From the NCBI GenBank assembly GCA_910577405.1, contig CAJTMG010000015.1:11829-75828 (forward strand): DNA of 64,000 nucleotides, given 5' to 3'. Made by a program: the position numbers and the translations under genes. The stretch comes from an uncultured Oscillibacter sp. GTDB taxonomy: Bacteria > Bacillota > Clostridia > Oscillospirales > Oscillospiraceae. The notes under the pieces are model-generated. The model saw nothing but the letters and a program-made list of their open reading frames with translations. It was not told where the DNA came from and made no database searches. Below are positions 57,934 to 64,000 of the stretch, piece after piece; position 1 is the first letter of the stretch, and every line of letters starts with the position of its first letter.

Positions 57934-59427
57934 GTGGAATACATATTGGAAATGAAGGATATCAGCAAAACGTTCCCCGGCGTGAAGGCCCTGGACCACG
58001 TGCAGCTCAAGATACGGCCCGGAGAGGTCCACGCGCTGATGGGAGAGAACGGCGCTGGGAAGTCAACGCTGATGAAAATCCTGATGGGTATCTATAAGAA
58101 GGACAAGGGCGGCGAGATCCTTTTCAACGGCAAGCCTTACGACGTCTCCAGCCCCAAGGAGGCCATGGATGCAGGCGTAGCTATGATTCATCAGGAGCTG
58201 AACCCTATCTATGATATGACCGTTTATGAGAATATCTTTACCGGCCGGGAAATTCATAAACATGGCCTGGTGGATAAAAAGGCGGAAATCGAAGCCTCCC
58301 GGAAGCTCATTCAGGAATGCGGCCTCCATGTCTCCCCTTCCGATACCCTGCGGGGTCTGACGGTGGCCCAGTGTCAGCTGATCGAGATCATCAAGGCTAT
58401 TTCCGTGGACGCTAAGGTTATTATTATGGATGAACCTACCGCAGCCATCAGCGACCGGGAAGTTGAAATTCTCTTCGGCCACATCCGCAGGCTGAAGGAG
58501 CAGGGCGTGGCCATTATCTACATCTCCCATCGTATGGACGAAATTTTCTCCATCTGCGACCGGGTTACTGTATACCGGGACGGTCAGTATATCGGCTGCG
58601 GCGAGACAAAGGATCTGAACGAGAATCAACTCATTAAAATGATGGTGGGCCGTGAAATCGTGGACGTGTTCCCAAAAACAGAGGCGGAAATCGGCGAAAT
58701 CGTCTTTGAGGCAAAAAATATCGTACGGGCGGACAACAAGGCCAAAAATGTCAGCATCTCTCTGCGGAAGGGCGAGATTCTGGGCATCGGCGGACTGGTG
58801 GGCGCGGGCCGGAGCGAGCTGGTGGAGGGTATCTTCGGAATGCACCGGATCTCCGGCGGCGAAATCTTTATCAAGGGCGAGAAGGTCCCTGTCCGCTCCC
58901 CCAAGGATATCATTGCCAAAGGCGTGGCGCTGGTCACCGAGGACCGGAAAGTCACCGGACTGAATCTCCGGGGAACCATCAACGACAATATCGCGGCGGT
59001 AGCCATCCGGAAACTCCTCAGCAGGGGCCTTTACAGCAGGAAAAAAGCCCGGGAAGCCTCCCAGGAGTATATTGACAAGCTGAAAATCAAAACGCCCTCC
59101 AGTGACCAGATTGTAGGCGACCTCTCCGGCGGCAATCAGCAGAAGGTCGTTATCGCAAAATGGCTGCTGAATGAGCCGGAAATCATTATTATGGACGAAC
59201 CTACCCGGGGCATCGACGTGGGCGCCAAGCGGGATATCTATATGCTGATTGGCAGTCTGGTCCAGCAGGGGAAATCCGTTATCATGATTTCTTCCGAGAT
59301 TCCAGAGCTGATGGGCGTCTGTGACCGGATTGCCGTCATGTCCGAGGGCAGGCTCTCCGGCGAGGTCCTGCGGAAGGATTTCTCCCAGGAACGCATCATG
59401 GCGCTGGCTTCGGCGATTCAAGTCTGA
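57934..59427 (+). CDS. Sugar ABC importer ATP-binding protein (MglA/RbsA type)
   Basis: The 497-residue protein has two ABC modules in tandem. The first has Walker A GENGAGKSTLMK and Walker B VIIMDEPTAAISD; the second has GLVGAGRSELVEG in place of Walker A, the signature LSGGNQQKVVIAKWL and IIMDEPTRGIDVG. This is the CUT2 layout for ribose, galactose or similar sugars. I use the GTG at 57934, seven bases after AGGTGG; the ATG at 57928 is only one base from it. The permease and binding protein genes follow. Confidence 0.92.
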   Translation: MEYILEMKDISKTFPGVKALDHVQLKIRPGEVHALMGENGAGKSTLMKILMGIYKKDKGGEILFNGKPYDVSSPKEAMDAGVAMIHQELNPIYDMTVYENIFTGREIHKHGLVDKKAEIEASRKLIQECGLHVSPSDTLRGLTVAQCQLIEIIKAISVDAKVIIMDEPTAAISDREVEILFGHIRRLKEQGVAIIYISHRMDEIFSICDRVTVYRDGQYIGCGETKDLNENQLIKMMVGREIVDVFPKTEAEIGEIVFEAKNIVRADNKAKNVSISLRKGEILGIGGLVGAGRSELVEGIFGMHRISGGEIFIKGEKVPVRSPKDIIAKGVALVTEDRKVTGLNLRGTINDNIAAVAIRKLLSRGLYSRKKAREASQEYIDKLKIKTPSSDQIVGDLSGGNQQKVVIAKWLLNEPEIIIMDEPTRGIDVGAKRDIYMLIGSLVQQGKSVIMISSEIPELMGVCDRIAVMSEGRLSGEVLRKDFSQERIMALASAIQV

Positions 59428-59448
59428 CAGAAAGTGGGGAAACAAGCT

Positions 59449-60408
59449 ATGAAGGAACAGGGAAACGGCAAGAGTACCGTTCAGGCCCTTATAAGCAAAT
59501 ACTTTATTTTTATTATTTTCCTTGCAGTGGTGATCGTCCTGACCATCCTCAAACCCAGCTTTATCAAGCCCAGCAACTTGGTCAATATTCTGAAACAGGT
59601 GTCAATCAACGGCATTCTCTCCTTTGGCATGATGTTTGTCATTGTGGCAGGCGGGTTTGATATGTCCGTCGGCTCGACCATTGCTCTCAGCGGCGTCATT
59701 GCGGCCATGCTGGGACGGGGACAGGTTCCGCTGATCGTCCCCCTGCTGGCCGCTATGGTCGTAGGGCTCTTGGTGGGCGTTGTCAATGGAATCGGTGTCT
59801 CTGTGGGCGATATCCCTCCTTTTATCATGACTTTGGGTACTATGACCGGCGTCCGGGGACTGGCGCTGCTGGCCTCCCACGGAAAGCCCATTACCGGTAT
59901 CGCCGCGGAATACAAGGCCATTGCCGCAAGCTCCGTTCTGGGCATTCCAACCTTGGCCATCTGTCTAATTATCGTGGCCATTATCTGCTCCTTCGTACTG
60001 GAGAAAACCGTTTACGGCCGCCGGGTCTATGCCTGCGGCGGCAACGTTCTGGCGGCCAGGGCTGCGGGCATCAACACCAACGGGATGAAAATTTCTACCT
60101 TTGCCATTGCCGGGCTTCTGGCGGGCCTGTGCGGGTTCCTGATGACCTCACGTGTGACTATCGGACAGCCTACCGCCGCGGAGAGCTACGAAATGGATGC
60201 TATCGCGGCCTGCGTAATCGGCGGCGTGTCCATGTCCGGCGGCGTGGGCAAGCCTTTGGGTGTGGTCATTGGCGCGCTGCTGATTACCGTAATCGCCAAC
60301 GGCCTGGATATCCTGGGCGTGTCTCCTCATTGGCAGAAGGTCGTCAAGGGCTTGATTATCGTGGTGGCCGTGCTGATTGATGTAAAAGGCAAAAGCAAGA
60401 AGGACTGA
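59449..60408 (+). CDS. Sugar ABC importer permease (RbsC/MglC type)
   Basis: The 319-residue protein has eight to ten hydrophobic segments and the family features SFGMMFVIVAGGFDMSVGST and GRRVYACGGNVLAARAAGIN, followed by the GGVSMSGGVGKPLG loop. It forms the channel of the importer. The ATG at 59449 with GTGGGGAAACAAGCT upstream is chosen over an earlier GTG. Confidence 0.92.
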   Translation: MKEQGNGKSTVQALISKYFIFIIFLAVVIVLTILKPSFIKPSNLVNILKQVSINGILSFGMMFVIVAGGFDMSVGSTIALSGVIAAMLGRGQVPLIVPLLAAMVVGLLVGVVNGIGVSVGDIPPFIMTLGTMTGVRGLALLASHGKPITGIAAEYKAIAASSVLGIPTLAICLIIVAIICSFVLEKTVYGRRVYACGGNVLAARAAGINTNGMKISTFAIAGLLAGLCGFLMTSRVTIGQPTAAESYEMDAIAACVIGGVSMSGGVGKPLGVVIGALLITVIANGLDILGVSPHWQKVVKGLIIVVAVLIDVKGKSKKD

Positions 60409-60462
60409 CGCGCGTCCCGGCAGCTTTGCTTTTACATAAAATTTGTTTTGGAGGAATCAATT

Positions 60463-61470
60463 ATGAAAAGAACCAAGAAGCTCCTTGCACTCCTGATGTC
60501 GGGCGTTCTTGCCGTCGCTATGCTTACCGGCTGCGGCAGCTCTCCCTCTGAACCGGACGCGGGTACTCCGGATAACAGCGGCACGCCGGAAACGGAAACC
60601 GCCACTCCCAACGAAGGCGCCTCCGGCGGGTACAAGATCGCCCTCATTCAGCAGCACCAGACCAACGCTTTCCAGATTGCCGTCTCTGACGCCGCTGCTG
60701 CTAAGGCCAAAGAATTGGGCGTGGATCTCACCATTCTCAGTTCCGACCAGGACGCCGCTACCCAAATCAGCCAGATCGAACAGTGCGTCTCCGAGGAATA
60801 CGACGCTATCCTCTTTGAGCCTGTAGATCCTGACGCTCTGGGCGCTGCCTCCGCTGCCGCTGCCGAAGCCGGTGTCATCGTCATCAACATCATCTCCGCC
60901 TGCACCGATTGGGAAAGCTACGGCATCTCCGCGCTCTCCTGCGGCGACAACGTGACCGCTGGCGAGACCGAAATGCAGCATATCGCGGACCTTCTGGGCG
61001 GCAAGGGCAATATCGCTATTCTGACCGGTCCTTCCGGCGACTCCGGCGGTCTTCAGAGAATGCAGGGCTATGAGAACATCCTTGCCAACTATCCCGATAT
61101 GGTCCAGGTCGTGGAACCCGCCGACTGCCAGTGGGATACCGCCAGCGCACAGTCTACCGTTGAAAGCTGGCTGTCTGCTTATGACCTGGATGCCATCATC
61201 TGCGAGAATGACGGTATGGCCGTAGGCGCAGGCAACGCGGCTGGCGCCAACAGCGGCATCTTTATTGCTGGCGTCGACGGCACTCCCGACGGCTTTGAGG
61301 CAATCAATGACGGCCGTATTACCGGTACCGTGTCCCAGGACGGCGGCGCTATGGCTGCAAACGGTATCGAAGCCGCTGTTACCCTCTTGAGCGGCGGCAC
61401 ACTGGAAAACAACACCATCATTACCACCAATGTTTGGATTGACGCTTCCAACGTGGCCGATTACGAGTAA
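60463..61470 (+). CDS. Sugar-binding lipoprotein (RbsB-like)
   Basis: The 335-residue substrate-binding protein has a lipobox (MLTGCGS) after a basic signal peptide, an Asp/Gly/Thr-rich linker of about 35 residues, then the periplasmic-binding-type I fold starting YKIALIQQHQTNAFQIAVSD and ending in GIFIAGVDGTPDGFEAINDG. It delivers the substrate to the CUT2 importer. TTGGAGGAATCAATT precedes the ATG at 60463. Its sugar cannot be deduced. Confidence 0.92.
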   Translation: MKRTKKLLALLMSGVLAVAMLTGCGSSPSEPDAGTPDNSGTPETETATPNEGASGGYKIALIQQHQTNAFQIAVSDAAAAKAKELGVDLTILSSDQDAATQISQIEQCVSEEYDAILFEPVDPDALGAASAAAAEAGVIVINIISACTDWESYGISALSCGDNVTAGETEMQHIADLLGGKGNIAILTGPSGDSGGLQRMQGYENILANYPDMVQVVEPADCQWDTASAQSTVESWLSAYDLDAIICENDGMAVGAGNAAGANSGIFIAGVDGTPDGFEAINDGRITGTVSQDGGAMAANGIEAAVTLLSGGTLENNTIITTNVWIDASNVADYE

Positions 61471-61504
61471 TCTTCCCTGGCTGCACTGCCTTAAATCTGC
61501 AAAA

Positions 61505-61545
61505 TACGAAACTGCCGTCCGGGTCTCCTCGGGCGGCGGTTTTTC
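61505..61545 (+). terminator. Terminator of the importer operon
   Basis: CTGCCGTCCGGG pairs with TCGGGCGGCGG with small mismatches, followed by TTTTTCTTG. Confidence 0.7.
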
Positions 61546-61696
61546 TTGTGGACTTTGTCGCTCTCCCGTCGGGCGCGGCTTGGGTCTGTTTGCTTTCGAA
61601 CAGTGAAATGGAAGCCCTCCGGAAAAGCAGGAACATCCTCTACGCTCCGGGAACGCAGTAAACCGGAACATCATTCCCTATGCCCAAAACGCAAGA

Positions 61697-61733
61697 AAAA
61701 CCCCGGAACCATCACAGTTCCAGGGCATCTTTT
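61697..61733 (-). terminator. Terminator of the former tRNA gene
   Basis: On the minus strand CCCTGGAAC and GTTCCGGGG pair around seven bases, followed by TTTTTCTTG, directly after the tRNA 3' end. Confidence 0.7.
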
Positions 61734-61734
61734 C

Positions 61735-61760
61735 TGGCAGCGGGTGAAGGATTCGAACCC
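61735..61760 (-). other. tRNA 3'-end fragment, probable attachment site
   Basis: The minus strand carries the T-arm and acceptor 3' half of a tRNA ending CACCCGCTGCCA, with TTCGAAT as T-loop and a terminator after it. The upstream 5' part of a tRNA is missing: the sequence there reads AATTGCGGG and then AT-rich DNA, and the stem GAAGG expected opposite CCTTC is replaced. This is the usual picture at one end of an element integrated in a tRNA 3' end. The tRNA species cannot be fixed from this fragment. Confidence 0.65.
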
Positions 61761-62053
61761 GCAATTTTGCATTTATAATAACTGCAACACAAGAGGTTCA
61801 CTTTTTATTAGCATTTTTATTAGCATTTTTCTAATAATTCTTTAGAGAGGATGGTTCATTGAGAACTGTCCCCTTTGTTTTTATGCCCTGAACGGATTTG
61901 CATTCTTTTACCATAGCCTATCTGTCGAAAAAAGTCAATTGATGTTGTTTCCATACATCTGTACTAATTTTTGTGAATTCCATCCACTTGTGTTCGATAG
62001 ATTTCCATGATACCATGCACTCACGTTGAAAGACAGGAGGTGATTGCTATGAT

Positions 62054-62341
62054 TTACGTTTTCTGGGTCCAGCGTTCCAGGTATGCCGCTTTCACATAGG
62101 TTCCGTTGGAAAGCATGGCAAAGCCGTCCACACAGGCAGTCACGGTCACGCGGGTTTCTTTTGTCAGGGGCCCGATGGGTTTGTCTGAAGGGATAGGATG
62201 GGAACCCTTGCGGACCACCAGCAAGGGAACCGTAACTGCCGCTTCATAAGGAAACGTTTCCTCTGCGGCGTCAGTACCCGGACTGCTCTCGACCTCCAAC
62301 GCAGTATCTTCCTGAACAGGATCAGTTGTCTTCTTTGCCAT
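62054..62341 (-). CDS. Unknown prophage protein, 95 residues
   Basis: The N-terminal half is acidic and low in complexity (QEDTALEVESSPGTDAAEET); the C-terminal half (TRVTVTACVDGFAMLSNGTY) looks like a small SH3-like beta domain. It lies 11 bases after the endolysin gene, and AGGAGGTACATC precedes the ATG at 62341. It may be a wall-binding or virion accessory protein; this is a guess. Confidence 0.6.
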   Translation of the reverse strand: MAKKTTDPVQEDTALEVESSPGTDAAEETFPYEAAVTVPLLVVRKGSHPIPSDKPIGPLTKETRVTVTACVDGFAMLSNGTYVKAAYLERWTQKT

Positions 62342-62352
62342 GATGTACCTCC

Positions 62353-63021
62353 TTATTTTGCCGCCCGCAGGATCATCGCCGCCACCTGTGCGCGAGTCGC
62401 GGGATTATTGGGATTGCTGCCGTCGGTAACGCCCTTTGCCTTGGCTTCCGCCCATTCAGCGGCCAGACCTTTGCTAACAGCCTGCTTAGACAGAGCGGAC
62501 TGGATGCGGCTCCACAACTGAAGTACTTCGGCGTCGGTGAATTTACTGAAATCGACCATATCTTCCTCCTCGTATTCAGGCCGCACAGCTCCTACAATCT
62601 GGCTGTTTGACCGGGTTTTGCGGCAGACCATGCCACCGTTGGACTGACTGCCGGACTGACTGGTATTGCCCTCAATGGCCACAATGCCGGATTTGGTGAT
62701 ACTCTCGACAATGCCAGTATGGTCCGTAGCCGCGCCGCCAGGAAAATCGTAGATTACCACGTCTCCAGGACGCAGACCATTGGTTACCCAGCAACCCGCC
62801 TTCTGTGCGGCTCTCATCAGAGTTCCACAGGAAGCGGTTTTCGTGGGCAGAAGTTTCAGTGCGCCGGCCTGCTGAAACACCCACATAACAAACATCATGC
62901 ACCAGGGGTTCCCGTCCAGGCCATACCACTTGCCGTATTTGGTCTGGTTACTCCCGGCAGGCTTCTCGGTATTGCCCAACTCCTTCCGGGCAATATCCAG
63001 AATGATTTTAGCTGTTACCAT
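62353..63021 (-). CDS. CHAP-type endolysin
   Basis: The 222-residue protein has an N-terminal CHAP domain: the catalytic Cys in GNPWCMMFVMWVFQQAG near residue 40 and the His in TDHTGIVESI near residue 100, plus GDVVIYDFPGG. A C-terminal section of about 65 residues (LQLWSRIQSALSKQAVSKGL, ending AQVAAMILRAAK) resembles an SLH-like wall-binding region. The enzyme should cut peptidoglycan peptides or amide bonds at lysis. A holin gene is nearby on the same strand. The start at 63021 follows AAAGGATACAGGTGAA. Confidence 0.85.
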   Translation of the reverse strand: MVTAKIILDIARKELGNTEKPAGSNQTKYGKWYGLDGNPWCMMFVMWVFQQAGALKLLPTKTASCGTLMRAAQKAGCWVTNGLRPGDVVIYDFPGGAATDHTGIVESITKSGIVAIEGNTSQSGSQSNGGMVCRKTRSNSQIVGAVRPEYEEEDMVDFSKFTDAEVLQLWSRIQSALSKQAVSKGLAAEWAEAKAKGVTDGSNPNNPATRAQVAAMILRAAK

Positions 63022-63147
63022 TTCACCTGTATCCTTTCTACTTATTACGCAAGAAAACGCCGTGTAATGTCAGAAAATGCCGATTTATCTGTCTATTGTC
63101 GAAAATTGCCTTATGATTTTACTATCTTGATTCCGGAGGTTTGCCCT

Positions 63148-63492
63148 ATGAACGTTGAAGAACTGCTTACAAATGAACTCCAGCTTTTGGGGATCACAAA
63201 GCGTTATCGGGGATTCAGACAGGTAATGTCCTGCGTCATGCTGGCACTGGATGACGAAGACCGCCTGCTGGATATCACAAAGACCATCTATTGGGAGATT
63301 GCCAACCGCTTCGGCTGTGATACGACCTGTGTGGAACGCAATATTCGTACCGTTGCTCGCGTAGCCTGGAACGTTAATCCTGGGCGGCTCCAGGAACTGG
63401 CGCGGTATCCCCTTTCCGGAACTCCGACGGCTTCTGAATTCGTCACAATTCTCTTTTCCCACATTCAGCGTACTTTGATGGGCACTGTATGA
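63148..63492 (+). CDS. Stand-alone Spo0A C-terminal-like DNA-binding protein
   Basis: The 114-residue protein begins MNVEELLTNELQLLGITKRY and continues RGFRQVMSCVMLALDDEDRL, LDITKTIYWEIANRFGCDTT, CVERNIRTVARVAWNVNPGR. This follows the C-terminal effector domain of Spo0A, including the ...YPEIAKRF...VERAIRHAIEVAW-type recognition helix, without any receiver domain. It would bind 0A-box-like DNA without phosphorylation control. CGGAGGTTTGCCCT precedes the ATG at 63148. It is transcribed opposite to the lysis genes around it. Confidence 0.8.
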   Translation: MNVEELLTNELQLLGITKRYRGFRQVMSCVMLALDDEDRLLDITKTIYWEIANRFGCDTTCVERNIRTVARVAWNVNPGRLQELARYPLSGTPTASEFVTILFSHIQRTLMGTV

Positions 63493-63541
63493 ACACTTGC
63501 CGGGCCTTGTTCATAGGGTCCGGCTTTGTGTTAGTGGTGAA

Positions 63542-63742
63542 TCATTCGGTCACTTCCGGCAACCCTTTGACAGAAGTCAGCAAAGAGACCAGACCGGCCA
63601 GGGCAGCGGTACCGGCAACGGTCACCCAGTCCACTTCGTTGATGGCGGCGGCGGCGGGGATCAGCGCAATGGCAGTCTGAGCGACGGTCTTGACGGCCCG
63701 GACGCCGGCTGCTTTCCACCAGAGTTTCCAATGATTGCTCAT
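63542..63742 (-). CDS. r1t-like phage holin
   Basis: The 66-residue protein starts MSNHWKLWWKAAGVRAVKTV and has two hydrophobic segments (TVAQTAIALIPAAAA, VDWVTVAGTAALAGLVSLLT) ending SVKGLPEV, the layout of r1t-like holins that make membrane holes for the endolysin. The ATG at 63742 has GGAGGTATCATT upstream. It lies on the same strand as the endolysin, with the Spo0A-like gene between them on the other strand. Confidence 0.8.
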   Translation of the reverse strand: MSNHWKLWWKAAGVRAVKTVAQTAIALIPAAAAINEVDWVTVAGTAALAGLVSLLTSVKGLPEVTE

Positions 63743-63767
63743 AATGATACCTCCCATTTTCTCCGGA

Positions 63768-63807
63768 GGCCGCCCCGCGTCTGACAGCCGGGCGGCCTCT
63801 TTTTTTG
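63768..63807. terminator. Strong hairpin between holin and the next gene
   Basis: GGCCGCCC and GGGCGGCC pair around 14 bases, followed on the plus strand by TCTTTTTTT. On the minus strand no U-tract follows, so for the holin operon it would be an RNA hairpin rather than a terminator. Confidence 0.6.
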
Positions 63808-63811
63808 CGTA

Positions 63812-64000
63812 TCAGTTGTGCGGGGTCAGGGTATCGCCGCCAGTGACGTCGTAGCACACGCCCTTCCAGTAGACGCGGGCGGCCATAGTCCCAACGGAAT
63901 GAACGAGCTTCCCGCCCTTAATCCGGACCTTATCGATGAAGCATCCATTCCTACTACTTTGCCGTTCGTTCCATAATGCACTTTTACATTTTGCGTAATA
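63812..64000 (-). CDS. Partial unknown prophage gene at the right edge
   Basis: The last 62 codons in one frame end with NGCFIDKVRIKGGKLVHSVG, then TMAARVYWKGVCYDVTGGDT and LTPHN before the stop. Near the window edge a second frame reads more like protein (ITQNVKVHYGTNGKVVGMDA), so the gene may contain a frameshift around 63940. The protein is beta-rich and could be a tail or baseplate accessory protein, but I do not recognise it. Confidence 0.45.
   Translation of the reverse strand, partial: YYAKCKSALWNERQSSRNGCFIDKVRIKGGKLVHSVGTMAARVYWKGVCYDVTGGDTLTPHN

Larger units (their letters stand above)
61546..62053. other. Gene-free stretch across the chromosome/element boundary
   Basis: No convincing gene is seen. 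The stretch holds the terminator at 61697-61733, the tRNA 3'-end fragment at 61735-61760, and right of it an AT-rich section with the direct repeat TTTTTATTAGCA (twice, about 61803-61828) that may be an integrase arm site. The AT-rich part belongs to the inserted element. Confidence 0.5.

Noticed and set aside
63970..63995. CCATAATGC...TTTTGCG near the right edge resembles the 26-bp motif
   Set aside because: It is 25 bases long, lacks the invariant TG at positions 14-15 and lies inside a probable coding frame.

Overview
The window looks like a low-to-mid GC Clostridia chromosome, most likely an Oscillospiraceae relative (Flavonifractor, Oscillibacter or Lawsonibacter-like; this is inference). 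Supporting signs are the Firmicutes-type cluster rplS-lepB-rbgA-rnhB-yraN, strong GGAGG ribosome binding sites, a DivIVA-like protein, PPDK, a flavodiiron protein and AsnA. About 46 kb of chromosome (roughly 15.0-61.73 kb) lies between two accessory regions, each running off an edge of the window.

Left accessory region (1 to about 15.0 kb): some thirty short genes, nearly all on the minus strand. Many encode small proteins with one or two N-terminal membrane segments, including three paralogous two-segment proteins. There is also a SleB-like wall hydrolase, zinc-ribbon proteins and two tRNA-like RNAs. The most striking feature is a 26-bp motif found eleven times, always on the minus strand and always just upstream of a gene or a tRNA-like RNA. 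It usually follows directly on the hairpin terminator of the preceding gene, so the region reads as a string of one- or few-gene transcription units with a shared, non-sigma70-looking promoter-like element. A RloA/RloB-type ATPase plus TOPRIM pair (a predicted anti-phage system) and one plus-strand gene sit inside this array but have ordinary sigma70-like promoters, as inserted cargo would. The region ends near 15.0 kb with truncated gene ends on both strands. No capsid, tail or replication genes are visible, so calling it a prophage or phage-plasmid is inference.

Chromosomal region: a 600-residue membrane protein; an overlapping ECF sigma / anti-sigma pair; a mosaic 2,039-residue surface adhesin with Cys/His repeats, a fibro-slime-like domain, SpaA-like modules, a PPET repeat and a PPTGD sorting signal; a DivIVA-like protein; and ppdK. 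A long minus-strand block follows: engB, lon, clpX, clpP, tig, phosphoesterase, thrC, yraN, rnhB, rbgA, two signal peptidases and rplS. It combines protein quality control, secretion and ribosome assembly. After it come gltX-asnA (plus), a flavodiiron protein, two lipoproteins, a GntR-ABC operon, a Sel1-repeat protein, a TtcA-like enzyme, cardiolipin synthase, pncB, and a three-gene CUT2-type ABC importer (plus).

Right accessory region (61.735 kb to the edge): starts at a 26-nt tRNA 3'-end fragment, a probable attachment site. It carries a lysis module (CHAP-type endolysin, r1t-like holin), a divergent gene for a stand-alone Spo0A C-terminal-like DNA-binding domain, and the end of a further gene. 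It is probably one end of a tRNA-integrated prophage.
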